In this document: piece after piece, positions 26,360 to 36,112 of the stretch
Layout of the letters: the number at the start of each line of letters is the position of its first letter
Numbering within the stretch: the first letter of the stretch is position 1
Origin: Thermoplasmata archaeon
GTDB taxonomy: Archaea; Thermoplasmatota; Thermoplasmata; Thermoplasmatales; Thermoplasmataceae
Reading direction: 5' to 3'
Assembly: GCA_021797555.1 (NCBI GenBank)
Contig: JAJZZM010000024.1
Location: forward strand, 618 to 64,617
DNA: 64,000 nucleotides
Notes under the pieces: model-generated
Seen by the model: only the letters and a program-made list of their open reading frames with translations
Database searches by the model: none
What the model was told of the DNA's origin: nothing
Program-made: the position numbers and the translations under genes

Positions 26360-27064
26360 ATGAACGCTAGGAAATTTCTAAGACGATATAACCGTATTTT
26401 TATACCTGTTGGCGGCATATTATTTTCAGTTCTTGTTTTTTACCTTTCCTTAATAAATCCTGCCCTTCTTCTGCTGATCTTTTTAATTCCTGTCGTAATA
26501 TTTTTATTAATGCATTATCTTAACATGTACCGGTTTAAACCAAGATTTTTCGGTGGAATAGCTATTTTGCTGGTAACATTGATAATAGTATCGGGCATAT
26601 ATTCAAATGCATTATACACATCAAATGGAATAGATAAAGAAAATATAGACAATACATTAATTGAAACGGTAATAACCCCATATTCAGGCATACACAATAA
26701 TTATAATATAACGGTTATAACAAATTATACAGGCATTTTAAATCAGTCATATCTAAGGATAACCTCATCAACGTACAATAAAACTATAGAGTATAATGAC
26801 CTGCATCCGGAAAGGAAAAATAATGAAACTTATATGTTTTATAATGCAAAAAATTTACCATCAGGTCTTTATATTCTAAATTATACAGTAAATAAAAATA
26901 TAACAATGGAGGTAGAAGGACCCATAAAAGTAAGTGAATTTACACTGTTTGAGTACTATGTATATGCTGTGGCCCTAAAATATATGCTTTCTATAGCAAT
27001 CCTATATCTTGCAGGTATATCAATTGCATATTTCTTTAATAAAAATAAGTCCATAAAAAAATAA
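26360..27064 (+). CDS. Membrane protein, unknown function
   Basis: I do not recognise this family. From the ATG at 26360 (an upstream in-frame ATG at 26312 adds an unlikely 16 residues), the protein has about 234 residues. Two or three N-terminal hydrophobic helices are followed by an extracellular Thr/Asn-rich domain with several NxS/T sites and a beta-rich look. A final helix (VALKYMLSIAILYLAGISIAY) ends with a short Lys tail. It may be a surface or sensing protein. It precedes the PhoU-like gene by 59 bases. Confidence 0.6.
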   Translation: MNARKFLRRYNRIFIPVGGILFSVLVFYLSLINPALLLLIFLIPVVIFLLMHYLNMYRFKPRFFGGIAILLVTLIIVSGIYSNALYTSNGIDKENIDNTLIETVITPYSGIHNNYNITVITNYTGILNQSYLRITSSTYNKTIEYNDLHPERKNNETYMFYNAKNLPSGLYILNYTVNKNITMEVEGPIKVSEFTLFEYYVYAVALKYMLSIAILYLAGISIAYFFNKNKSIKK

Positions 27065-27123
27065 AATTATATATTTTATCTAAATTAAGATAAATATATA
27101 TAGTTATTATCATTATATATATT

Positions 27124-28092
27124 ATGTCGTCTGTAAGAAAAATACAGTTAACCGGTGGATCTACATATATAGTTTCCCTACCATCTAAATGGGTTAAGAA
27201 AAACAATCTCGTAAGGAGCAGTGAAATTAAAATAGAGGAGAATAAGGATAAATTGGTTTTATATGGCAATATAAATGCAAAAATGGAAATAAACAAAACA
27301 TTAGTATTAAATACAGCACTTGATAGCAAAAGCCTTGAAAGGACATTAATTTCATTGTATATATCTGGTTTTGATACATTATCTATCAGGAGCTCTAATT
27401 ATATCAACGATGATGTCAGGGACACCATAAAAAAATTTTCAAAGCTTGTAATTGGCATAGAGATCTTTGAAGAGGATTCAAAAAAAGTAGTTTTGCAGAA
27501 TGTATTAAATTCAAGTTCATACCCTGTATATAATTCCATAAAAAGAATGTCATTAAATGTTGAATCCATGGTATATGACGTTATTAAGGGAATAGATGAT
27601 AATGATTCAGAATTATTAAAAAATGTGATAAACCGTGATGATGAAATAGACAGATTCCAGTGGTATATTTACCGTGAAGTAAAAAGCAAGGGCAATGATG
27701 ACAATAATATATTTTATTTATTATTATCAAGGATATTAGAAAGAATAGCAGACCATGCCGTGAATTTGTGTAACATATGGTTAAACCGGAAATTAATTAT
27801 AGATATGCCATCATCAAAAATTGTTGAGAATTTAACATATTCGCTGGATTTATTTAAAAAGGCAATGGCACTTTTATATTCAAAAAAGTATAATGGGTTA
27901 AACGATATAATCTCCGCAAAAAAGAATATAATGAATCAGAAAAAGGAATTATTGAATTTAGGCAATTCATCTGATATCGCCACTGTATCATTCTCTTCAG
28001 AGGAAATTTCAAGAATAGGATTATATTCTACAGATATTGCAGAGCTTGCAATGGATATGACTTTATCAATTGATAATGAAACAATATTATGA
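27124..28092 (+). CDS. AbrB + PhoU-domain phosphate regulator
   Basis: In this 322-residue protein, residues 1-45 form a SpoVT/AbrB-like DNA-binding swapped-hairpin (RKIQLTGGSTYIVSLPSKWVK). Two PhoU-like helical repeats follow, with the acidic metal motif DDEIDRFQWYIYRE near residue 170-183 and ERIADHAVNLCNIW. This layout is the archaeal phosphate uptake regulator type. No pst transporter genes are adjacent, so its targets lie elsewhere. Confidence 0.87.
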   Translation: MSSVRKIQLTGGSTYIVSLPSKWVKKNNLVRSSEIKIEENKDKLVLYGNINAKMEINKTLVLNTALDSKSLERTLISLYISGFDTLSIRSSNYINDDVRDTIKKFSKLVIGIEIFEEDSKKVVLQNVLNSSSYPVYNSIKRMSLNVESMVYDVIKGIDDNDSELLKNVINRDDEIDRFQWYIYREVKSKGNDDNNIFYLLLSRILERIADHAVNLCNIWLNRKLIIDMPSSKIVENLTYSLDLFKKAMALLYSKKYNGLNDIISAKKNIMNQKKELLNLGNSSDIATVSFSSEEISRIGLYSTDIAELAMDMTLSIDNETIL

Positions 28093-28755
28093 TTTTTTTA
28101 TATTTATTACATTGCATTTATTATTTTTCCCCTCAAATATCTTTGTTGCCATGTTTTTAAATATACCCACTTCGACCACACCGGGGATCATTTTTATTTT
28201 TTCCTCATATGCAACATCGGTATAATCGAATTTGCAATCTATTATATAATTGCCATTATCGCTTATGAATTTTTTATTATTCCTAAATGAACATTTGCCT
28301 CCTAATTTTTCTATATTATTTTTTGTTATGTCCTCCATAAATGGTATTACCTCTACAGGCAGAGGGAAATTATGAAGTTTTTCGGAAAATTTGCTTTCAT
28401 CAACCATTATATAAACATTTTTACTATTGTATGCAACAATCTTTTCCCTTACCAAAGCACCCCCACCACCTTTGATTAAATTGCCATAAATATCATATTC
28501 ATCTGCACCATCAAAATCAATTTCTATATTATCTAAATTATTTTCTATTTTAATTCCATACGACTCTGCTATTTCCTCTGTTTTTTTTGATGTCGGGACT
28601 CCAGTAATGTTTTTTAACGTCCCGTCCTTTATTAACTCACCAAGGCTATCTAGAAAAAATTTTGTTGTTGATCCTGTTCCCAGGCCAATTTTTATATTGC
28701 TTTTTACATATTTTATTGCCTCAGAAGCGGCAATTTTTTTTTCAGTCTCAAACAT
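28087..28755 (-). CDS. rpiA: Ribose-5-phosphate isomerase A
   Basis: The 222-residue enzyme interconverts ribose 5-phosphate and ribulose 5-phosphate. It contains GLGTGSTTKFFLDSL at about residues 24-38, DFDGADEYD, and the catalytic GGGGALVREKIVAYNSK with the Glu and Lys. Length and motif order are standard. In archaea it supplies ribose 5-phosphate to PRPP synthase, whose gene lies at 8470. It is convergent with the PhoU-like gene, overlapping by six bases. Confidence 0.95.
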   Translation of the reverse strand: MFETEKKIAASEAIKYVKSNIKIGLGTGSTTKFFLDSLGELIKDGTLKNITGVPTSKKTEEIAESYGIKIENNLDNIEIDFDGADEYDIYGNLIKGGGGALVREKIVAYNSKNVYIMVDESKFSEKLHNFPLPVEVIPFMEDITKNNIEKLGGKCSFRNNKKFISDNGNYIIDCKFDYTDVAYEEKIKMIPGVVEVGIFKNMATKIFEGKNNKCNVINIKKS

Positions 28756-29036
28756 AATAGTTTATTGTTAATTTATTTATAAAGTTTATATGAATTATAT
28801 TTTACAAATATTAATATATCCATAAATAATAATATATTTACATATAAACAGTGTAGCGATGCAGAATAGAGGTATCGCAATAATTGGGGATTGGGCATTA
28901 AAATATTAAGATATAAGAAGTTAAACATTAACCATGGTAATTCCAGGAACATCATATTAAAAACATTAAAAAATCAATTACATATTAAAACATACCCAAT
29001 AAGGTTTAATTCCTGTGTTATAAAAAAGGGGCAAAA
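28756..29036. other. Intergenic region, nothing identified
   Basis: This AT-rich stretch lies between rpiA and the small frame at 29037. It must contain the divergent promoters. I see no conserved gene, tRNA or clear repeat. Confidence 0.5.
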
Positions 29037-29141
29037 ATGGATATAAATATAAAAAAATCAAAATTAAGGAATTGTGGTAATATGGGCCGGCACAAAATTG
29101 ATCTTATACAGGATAAAGTAATTATGGAGGTAGAACTATGA
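29037..29141 (+). CDS. Possible 34-aa leader ORF before HTH_10 regulator
   Basis: The frame starts MDINIKKSKLRNCGNMGRHK and ends with its TGA overlapping the regulator's ATG (ATGA). A GGGG stretch lies a few bases before its start and a GGAGGT before the regulator's start. The four-base overlap and ribosome-binding-like sequences support a coupled small gene. It is short and has no recognised family. Confidence 0.35.
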   Translation: MDINIKKSKLRNCGNMGRHKIDLIQDKVIMEVEL

Positions 29142-29749
29142 AAGTAAAATATGTTTTGAATGATGATAAATGTTATTTAGGTAAAGTTCCCAATGATTCT
29201 AATTTAAAGATATTAAAAAAAGAATTAAAAGACGATGTTATGTATGAAATAATAGAATTAAACTATAATAATTATGACAACATAATAAAAATCCTAAAAG
29301 AATCTAGCAACGTTATAGGCATAGATATTATATACAAAAATGAAAATATGGTCATTATCCGGTCATCATTAAAAGTATGCAGCATAATTTCAATAATGAA
29401 AAAGCATTCATATAATAATTATGACTCAGAAAATAATGAAACTATAGAAGATGGGCATAATGTATGGAAAATATCACTTGAAAATATGGAAGATATAAAA
29501 ATGCTCGGTGAATCATTAAAAAAAGAAACCAAAAATAACGTTTCAATTAAAATAGATCGCGGAAATAATATAAAATCTGAATCATTTTTTATACTCAAAG
29601 AAGCATTTGATTTGGGCTATTTTGATGTTCCAAAGAAAATAAACTTAATAGAACTATCAAAAGTATTGAATATAACCCCAACAAAATTGAATATTACAAT
29701 AAGAAACTTGTTAAATCATTTTCTTGAAGAAAGCTTTTATCAGAACTAA
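29138..29749 (+). CDS. HTH_10 (bacterio-opsin activator-type) regulator
   Basis: This 203-residue protein ends in the archaeal HTH_10 domain: EAFDLGYFDVPKKINLIELS then KVLNITPTKLNITIRNLLNH (about residues 150-195). The N-terminal ~130 residues resemble the ligand-binding half of such regulators but show no specific motif. Thermoplasmatales encode several of these regulators. It is followed 16 bases later by a FAD-type oxidoreductase gene it might control. A good ribosome-binding site (GGAGGT) precedes its ATG. Confidence 0.82.
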   Translation: MKVKYVLNDDKCYLGKVPNDSNLKILKKELKDDVMYEIIELNYNNYDNIIKILKESSNVIGIDIIYKNENMVIIRSSLKVCSIISIMKKHSYNNYDSENNETIEDGHNVWKISLENMEDIKMLGESLKKETKNNVSIKIDRGNNIKSESFFILKEAFDLGYFDVPKKINLIELSKVLNITPTKLNITIRNLLNHFLEESFYQN

Positions 29750-29765
29750 AATTCAATGAATTTAA

Positions 29766-30632
29766 ATGAAAAAATCAACAATAATTATTGCCGGGTCTGG
29801 ATATTCAGGAATAAATGCATATTATGAGTTGAAAAATCATTATAATGTTATTTTAATAAATAATAATAATTATTTTAATTACTATTCAAAAAACGGCACT
29901 GAAAAAATATATGTAAAAAATATAAAAAACGAAATAATAAAGGATATAGATATAAGCCATTTAAATGTTAAAACAGATAAAAATAATTATTACTGTGACA
30001 GATTAATATTATCGCTGGGCTGTGACAGGGATAACCAGATAAATTTTTTAAAAAATATGGAAAAATATGATAATTTAACATTATCATCAGAAAATAAATA
30101 CGATGATTACATATTAATACAGTACATATTATATTTAAAAAGCAGGGGCAAAAATTTTTATTACAGTGGTGATTTTTTATCATTTTTAGGTGAGAATATA
30201 AGCGATGAAATCCGTAATTTTATGGAATTATCTGGGATAAAATATAAAGGAAAAAGCGATAATGAATTACCGGAATGTAAACCAAATTTTTTTGGTGATT
30301 TCTTAGATGTTAATGAAAATTTTATTTATAAAAAAAATGTATTTGCCATTGGTGATTTAATAAAATCAGATATAAAGCTCGGGGAATTATCCATGCGCCA
30401 GGGTATTTATGCAGGCAAATACATAAAAAATAATAATATTGGATTCAATCCAATTTTTATAACATCCTTTACAAATTATCATGGTTTATCAATGAGGATA
30501 AAAAGTAAAATGCCATGGAATAACAGTTACCAGTATGCAAATATTTCACATTACCATAATTTAATGACAAAAAATTTAGGCAAATACTATAAAATAAGAA
30601 AGGGGAAAATGGGTTTTATTAGATATTTTTAA
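29766..30632 (+). CDS. FAD-dependent oxidoreductase, NDH-2/SQR-like, shortened
   Basis: The 288-residue protein opens with the FAD dinucleotide motif IIIAGSGYSGINAYYEL (residues 6-22). It ends with the second FAD contact NVFAIGDLIKSD followed by LSMRQGIYAGKYI, as in type II NADH dehydrogenases and sulfide:quinone reductases. It is ~100 residues shorter than those. The central nucleotide-binding subdomain lacks a clear GxGxxG, reading YYSGDFLSFLGENISDE instead. It may no longer use NAD(P)H. The next gene is a UbiA prenyltransferase, consistent with a quinone connection, but the reaction is unknown. Confidence 0.72.
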   Translation: MKKSTIIIAGSGYSGINAYYELKNHYNVILINNNNYFNYYSKNGTEKIYVKNIKNEIIKDIDISHLNVKTDKNNYYCDRLILSLGCDRDNQINFLKNMEKYDNLTLSSENKYDDYILIQYILYLKSRGKNFYYSGDFLSFLGENISDEIRNFMELSGIKYKGKSDNELPECKPNFFGDFLDVNENFIYKKNVFAIGDLIKSDIKLGELSMRQGIYAGKYIKNNNIGFNPIFITSFTNYHGLSMRIKSKMPWNNSYQYANISHYHNLMTKNLGKYYKIRKGKMGFIRYF

Positions 30633-30691
30633 TTTTTATTAATAAAAAAAATTTTCATAAAAATTTATTAATAATTTAAATATTAACCTAT

Positions 30692-31591
30692 GTGTACTGG
30701 GACCCGGGAGGAACTAAAGATATCCGTAATAAATTATATATAACATTAAGGTTTTTAAGGATGGAGCAGACATTTTTTAGTTTGCCGATGGCATATTTAG
30801 GTGCTTTCCTTGCAGTGCGTGGCATACCGTCAATAAGAATTTTATTATTAATATTCTCAGCATTATTCTTTGTTAGAATAGCCGGAATGACCAATGATAA
30901 TTTAGCAGATAGATTTATCGATGCAAAGAATCCAAGGACAAAAACAAGACCATTAGTAACAGGTACAATTACAGTAAAAAATGCACATACATTAATAATA
31001 ATAGGCCTTATAGGATATTTTATTTCTGCATATTTTATAAATATTATTGCCTTTGCAATATCTCCTATCGGTGCCTTGGTTATAATGAGCTATCCATACA
31101 TGAAAAGATACACTTCATTTGCAAATTACCAGATAGCATCTATACAGGGATTGTCTGTAATGGCAGGTGCAATAGCAGCCTTAGGGGTTCATGGTCCATA
31201 CTATATAATATATAGAATACCATGGCTATTTGTTTTTGCCACAATATTCTGGGCTTTGGGATTTGATTTATATAATCATATACCTGATATGGACTATGAT
31301 ATAAAAAATAATTTACATAGCTTTGCAACATTGCTTGGGAAGCACGCATTAAAATTTGCGGGGTTAAATCAGATATTATCTGTAAGCCTAGCAATTGCTG
31401 CAGATATAGTTTATAAATTGTATACAATTTCATATATAGCAACAGGCTTCCATGGATTAATTATGCTGGCTGCATTTCTTATGGCATATAAGGGCAATTT
31501 TGGCAAAGCTTTTCGTTATAATATATATGCATCAATTGTACTTGCACTTGGAATAATAATAGGTGCATCACTGGGTTTTCCTATTTTATAA
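30692..31591 (+). CDS. UbiA-family prenyltransferase (quinone-type)
   Basis: The ~299-residue membrane enzyme has two Asp-rich motifs, NDNLADRFID at about residues 68-77 and DLYNHIPDMDYD at about 190-201, within eight or nine helices. These bind prenyl diphosphate through Mg2+. The NPRTKTRPLVTG stretch resembles 4-hydroxybenzoate/MqnP-like quinone enzymes more than the archaeal lipid enzyme DGGGP synthase. The indicated start is GTG at 30692. An internal ATG at 30761, just before EQTFFSLPMAYLGAFL, is an equally good start. Product quinone is not determined. Confidence 0.85.
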   Translation: MYWDPGGTKDIRNKLYITLRFLRMEQTFFSLPMAYLGAFLAVRGIPSIRILLLIFSALFFVRIAGMTNDNLADRFIDAKNPRTKTRPLVTGTITVKNAHTLIIIGLIGYFISAYFINIIAFAISPIGALVIMSYPYMKRYTSFANYQIASIQGLSVMAGAIAALGVHGPYYIIYRIPWLFVFATIFWALGFDLYNHIPDMDYDIKNNLHSFATLLGKHALKFAGLNQILSVSLAIAADIVYKLYTISYIATGFHGLIMLAAFLMAYKGNFGKAFRYNIYASIVLALGIIIGASLGFPIL

Positions 31592-31649
31592 AAAATAAAT
31601 CAATAATATTCTAACAAAACATATTTAAACAATTAAATCATCCATCTAT

Positions 31650-32036
31650 ATGGAGATATTTAAAAAAGATAAGGTTTTACAGACAACTAAAGATTTAAAT
31701 CAGGTAGTTAATGATTTTACAGCATATTTAAAAAACAGTGGCTGGAAAGTCCAGAGCAATGTACAGAATGGTAAGGCAATTTTACAGGCACAGAAAGCAG
31801 GAATTTTGAGGGATATCATAGCTGCAGAGAGGGCATTAACATTTACATTCCAGAAAAATGACGATAATATAGAAGTCCATGTGGGGGTTGCCAAATTGAT
31901 TCAGAATTTAGGTGTAACTGCAATAGAAGTATTACTCTTATCAGATATATTTATTTTAGTTGATGTACCAGAAATTGCATGGACAGACCACGTTGAGAAG
32001 GGTTTATTACAACAGCTTGAACAGATTTCCCATTAA
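31650..32036 (+). CDS. Conserved-looking hypothetical protein, 128 aa
   Basis: I do not recognise this family. The soluble 128-residue protein has a mixed alpha/beta pattern: a two-residue-repeat amphipathic N-terminus (LQTTKDLNQVVNDFTAYLKN), central strands, and a hydrophobic VTAIEVLLLSDIFILVDVPE before a Gln-rich helix. No metal or catalytic motif is apparent. It sits 40 bases before glgB on the same strand and could share its transcript, which is the only functional hint. Confidence 0.6.
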   Translation: MEIFKKDKVLQTTKDLNQVVNDFTAYLKNSGWKVQSNVQNGKAILQAQKAGILRDIIAAERALTFTFQKNDDNIEVHVGVAKLIQNLGVTAIEVLLLSDIFILVDVPEIAWTDHVEKGLLQQLEQISH

Positions 32037-32076
32037 ATAGATAAATTAATATATACCCAACTTATTTTTATATATA

Positions 32077-34215
32077 ATGAACTTTGAGGGTATAGATGAA
32101 ATTATAAATTTTAGAAGCAATGATCCATCAAAAATACTTGGTTTGCATAAATTAGATAATAAATATGCTGTATTATCATATCTGCCCCTGGCAGAGGAAG
32201 CATATGTAAAGATAAACAATAATAAATATAAAATGGAAAATTTAAAAGATAAGATGTTTTGTTATATTTCAGATGATGAAATAAATGATTATAAAATAAT
32301 ATATATTGATGAAAGCAGATATGAAAATGAAATTTATGATTTATATAATTTTAAAACAACAGTAAGTGATTATGATATATTCCTGTATAAAAGTGGAAAA
32401 CTTTATCAGAGTTATAAAACATTTGGTGCACATAAAATAAAAATAAATAATATATCTGGGACAAGATTTGTATTGTGGGCACCAAATGCAGTAGCAGTAT
32501 CATTGACTGGCAATTTTAACCACTGGATTACGGGTATGAATCCCATGACAGATGTAAACAATTCCGGTATATGGGAATTATTTGTACCTGATATAAAGGA
32601 AAATGAATATTATAAGTTTGCATTGAAATTGCCAGATGGTAGAATAAATGTAAGAACGGACCCATTTGCATTTTATACTGAAAAAAGGCCAAGAACAGCA
32701 TCAATTGTAACCAATATAGAATATGAATGGCACGATAATCCATGGTTAGATCAGAGAAATAATATGAACTGCCATAAGGCTTTATCAATATATGAAGTCC
32801 ATTTAGGTTCATGGAAAAAGAATAATAATGAATTTTTAAACTATAAAGATTTAGCAGGTGAATTAATAAAATATTTAAAAAATTTAGATTTCAATTATAT
32901 TGAATTAATGCCATTGATGGAATATCCATTAGATATTTCATGGGGGTACCAGGTTATAAATTATTTTGCACCAACATCCAGATATGGAAAGCCTGAAGAT
33001 TTAATGTATCTTATCGATAAAATGCATGAAAATAATATAGGTGTTATCATTGACTGGGTTCCTGCACATTTCCCTGATGATGAATATGGCTTATCAATGT
33101 ATGATGGTACACATTTATATGATTATTCAGACCCCTCAATAGGAAAAACACCTGACTGGGGTACAAACGTTTTTGATTTCGGCAAAAATGAGGTAAGGTC
33201 ATTTTTAATTTCAAGTGCAATGTACTGGTTAGATTTCTATCATTTTGATGGTATACGTGTTGATGCAGTAACATTAATGATTTACCGTGATTTTAATAGG
33301 AGTAAATGGATTCCAAACATATACGGTGGAAATACGAATTTAGAGGCAATTTCATTATTAAAAGAGTTTAATAACATAGTACATAAAACTTTTAATGGCG
33401 TAATTACCGTTGCAGAGGAATCAAGCACATTTAATGGGATAACAAAGAAAACCAATGAAAACGGAATAGGTTTTGATTATAAATGGAATCTTGGCTGGAT
33501 GCATGATACATTAAATTTCTTTTCAATAGACCCATTATACAGGAAATTTAATATTAATTTAATAACGTTTACAGTTTCATATGCATTCAGTGAAAAATAT
33601 ATACTGCCAATATCGCACGATGAGGTTGTTTATGGCAAAAAATCATTATTTAGCAAAATGCCAGGAGACAGTAACAATAAATTTAATAATTTAAAATTAT
33701 TTTTTAGTTATATGTTTTCATATCCTGGCAAAAAATTATTATTTATGGGCAATGAATTTGGTCAGATAGAGGAATGGGATGTTTTAAATCAATTGCACTG
33801 GGAAGAATTAAGCGGAAACAGAAAATTATTAATTAATATGTTAAAGGATTTAAATGATGCATATAAAAAATATGATGAATTATCTTATTATGACAATTCC
33901 TATGACGGTTTCGAATGGGTTGATTTTAATGATAAGGATGATACAGTTATAAGTTTTATGAGGAAATACAGGGATCATGAAATATTGTGTATTTTCAATT
34001 TCACTCCCGTGGCAAGGGAAAATTATAATATAGGGGTAAATAAATATTCATATTATGATGAAATATTTAATTCAGATTTAAAAATTTATGGTGGCAGTGA
34101 TATAAAAAATTATAATATACATTCATATGAACGTTATATACATAATAGAAAATATTCAATAGAAATAACACTGCCGCCATTAAGCGGTTTATACCTGAGG
34201 TGCAGAAATGAATAA
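32077..34215 (+). CDS. glgB: 1,4-alpha-glucan branching enzyme
   Basis: This 712-residue GH13 enzyme makes alpha-1,6 branches in glycogen. It has an N-terminal GlgB domain (DPSKILGLHKL), then CBM48 (FVLWAPNAVAVSLTGNFNHW, about residues 131-150), and a catalytic barrel. The barrel carries Asp in FDGIRVDAVTLM (about 395), Glu in ITVAEESS (about 450) and HDE in LPISHDEVVYG. A C-terminal beta domain follows. The order matches bacterial-type GlgB (GH13), not the GH57 branching enzymes common in other archaea. It overlaps glgE by eight bases. Confidence 0.95.
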   Translation: MNFEGIDEIINFRSNDPSKILGLHKLDNKYAVLSYLPLAEEAYVKINNNKYKMENLKDKMFCYISDDEINDYKIIYIDESRYENEIYDLYNFKTTVSDYDIFLYKSGKLYQSYKTFGAHKIKINNISGTRFVLWAPNAVAVSLTGNFNHWITGMNPMTDVNNSGIWELFVPDIKENEYYKFALKLPDGRINVRTDPFAFYTEKRPRTASIVTNIEYEWHDNPWLDQRNNMNCHKALSIYEVHLGSWKKNNNEFLNYKDLAGELIKYLKNLDFNYIELMPLMEYPLDISWGYQVINYFAPTSRYGKPEDLMYLIDKMHENNIGVIIDWVPAHFPDDEYGLSMYDGTHLYDYSDPSIGKTPDWGTNVFDFGKNEVRSFLISSAMYWLDFYHFDGIRVDAVTLMIYRDFNRSKWIPNIYGGNTNLEAISLLKEFNNIVHKTFNGVITVAEESSTFNGITKKTNENGIGFDYKWNLGWMHDTLNFFSIDPLYRKFNINLITFTVSYAFSEKYILPISHDEVVYGKKSLFSKMPGDSNNKFNNLKLFFSYMFSYPGKKLLFMGNEFGQIEEWDVLNQLHWEELSGNRKLLINMLKDLNDAYKKYDELSYYDNSYDGFEWVDFNDKDDTVISFMRKYRDHEILCIFNFTPVARENYNIGVNKYSYYDEIFNSDLKIYGGSDIKNYNIHSYERYIHNRKYSIEITLPPLSGLYLRCRNE

Positions 34216-36112
34216 TATTGCAATAGAAAATGTATATCCTGAAATAGATAATGGTTTATTCTATGCAAAGAAAACAATAAACGATAGACTTGATGTTTAT
34301 GCAGATATATTTAAGGCTGGAACGGATAAAATAAAACCATATTTATTGTACAGGAAAAAGGGTAATATTAAATGGGATAAAACTGAAATGGAATATTTAA
34401 ATGATGACCGCTGGCATGGGTCATTTATACTTGATGAAATAGGCATATATGAATATAAAATTATTGCATGGACAGATATTTATATTACAGTATTAAAAAA
34501 ACTTGAATCGTGGTATAGGGCAAATGAGCCAATAAAATCCGATCTATTCGATATAATAAGCATATTAAAAAGCATTGAAAAAAATTCATTAAAAAAGGAC
34601 AGGGATATCATCGAGGAAAAAATAAATTTAATTAAAAATTCTGATGATTATGAGGCAATTAATATATTAAATGGGGATAAACTAAAAAACATAGTTTTAA
34701 AATATCAGGAAAAAAAGGATTATACCGAATATAAAAGTTTATATGTTTTTTCTGATCGTAAAATAGCCAATTTTTCATCATGGTATGAATTATTCCCAAG
34801 GTCATATAACAATTTTAAGGGTGTTGAAAATCAGTTAACATATATAAAAAATCTTGGTTTTGACGTTTTATATTTAACACCAATACATCCGGTAGGCATA
34901 ACAAGCCGCAGGGGTAAAAACGGGTCACGAACATCAGACAGCAGCGATCCCGGAAGTCCATGGGCAATAGGCAGTTCTGAAGGTGGACATTATTCAATAG
35001 ATAAACATTTAGGCACATTTGATGATTTTGACCATTTATTAAAAAAAGCAAAGTCAATGGGCATTGAAATAGCAATGGATCTGGCATACCAGTGTTCACC
35101 AGACCACCCATATGTTAAAGATCACAGCAACTGGTTTTATAAAAGGCCCGATGGCACAATAAGGTATGCAGAGAATCCACCCAAAAAATATTATGATATA
35201 TTTCCGCTTAATTTTGATACTGTAGATAAAAAAAATTTATACAGTGAATTAAAAAACATAATAGTATTCTGGATTAAAAAAGGAATAAGAATATTTAGGG
35301 TTGACAATCCTCACACAAAGCCATTTTCATTCTGGAGTTTTGTTATGAAAAGCATTAAAAATGATTACCCTGATGTTGTTTTCCTTGCAGAGGCATTTAC
35401 AAGGGAGAAAATAATGTATGAATTATCAAAAATCGGATTCTCGATGTCATATACATATTTTACATGGGTAAATACATATGATGAAATTAAAAATTATTTT
35501 AATAAACTGTATTCATATCCATATAATTTATTTTTCAGGCCCATGCTATTTACAAATACACCGGACATACTTCCGGAATCACTGAAAAATCAAAACAGTG
35601 AGGCATTTATTACCAGATCATTGCTGGCGGGCACATTATCTCCATTGTGGGGCATTTACAGTGGCTTTGAGACATGTGAGAACACTCCATTAAATAATAA
35701 CAGTGAAGAATATTTAAATTCAGAAAAATATGAAATTAAAAATAGGGATTTTACTAAGCCCGGAAATATAGGAAATATAATATCAAAACTCAATAAAATA
35801 AGGATTGAAAACGATGCATTAAAAACATTCAATTTAATATTCTGCGATAATAATAACAAAAACATAATTTCATATTTAAGGTATAACAATGAGAAAACAA
35901 ATATAATCATAGTTGTAATAAATTTAGATATAAACAACATACAGTGTGATATAATAAAAATTCCATTAAAGGCATTAAATATAAATGAAACTGCTACATA
36001 TGATGTAATAGATTTATTAGATAATAGTAAATATACGTGGCATGGGGAATATAACTATGTAAGGTTAATCCCTGGATACAGAAATGCACACATATTAAAG
36101 GTGTTATTATGA
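34208..36112 (+). CDS. glgE: Maltose-1-phosphate maltosyltransferase
   Basis: The 634-residue GH13 enzyme transfers maltosyl units from alpha-maltose 1-phosphate to growing alpha-1,4-glucan. GlgE marks include the N-terminal DUF3416-like beta domain (DRWHGSFILDEIGIYEYKI) and WYELFPRS, YLTPIHPVG and RRGKNGS. The nucleophile is in GIRIFRVDNPHTKP (about residue 362) and the acid Glu in VFLAEAFTREK (about 391). These features separate it from amylases. It overlaps glgB by eight bases and treS by four, so the genes form one transcript. Confidence 0.93.
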   Translation: MNNIAIENVYPEIDNGLFYAKKTINDRLDVYADIFKAGTDKIKPYLLYRKKGNIKWDKTEMEYLNDDRWHGSFILDEIGIYEYKIIAWTDIYITVLKKLESWYRANEPIKSDLFDIISILKSIEKNSLKKDRDIIEEKINLIKNSDDYEAINILNGDKLKNIVLKYQEKKDYTEYKSLYVFSDRKIANFSSWYELFPRSYNNFKGVENQLTYIKNLGFDVLYLTPIHPVGITSRRGKNGSRTSDSSDPGSPWAIGSSEGGHYSIDKHLGTFDDFDHLLKKAKSMGIEIAMDLAYQCSPDHPYVKDHSNWFYKRPDGTIRYAENPPKKYYDIFPLNFDTVDKKNLYSELKNIIVFWIKKGIRIFRVDNPHTKPFSFWSFVMKSIKNDYPDVVFLAEAFTREKIMYELSKIGFSMSYTYFTWVNTYDEIKNYFNKLYSYPYNLFFRPMLFTNTPDILPESLKNQNSEAFITRSLLAGTLSPLWGIYSGFETCENTPLNNNSEEYLNSEKYEIKNRDFTKPGNIGNIISKLNKIRIENDALKTFNLIFCDNNNKNIISYLRYNNEKTNIIIVVINLDINNIQCDIIKIPLKALNINETATYDVIDLLDNSKYTWHGEYNYVRLIPGYRNAHILKVLL

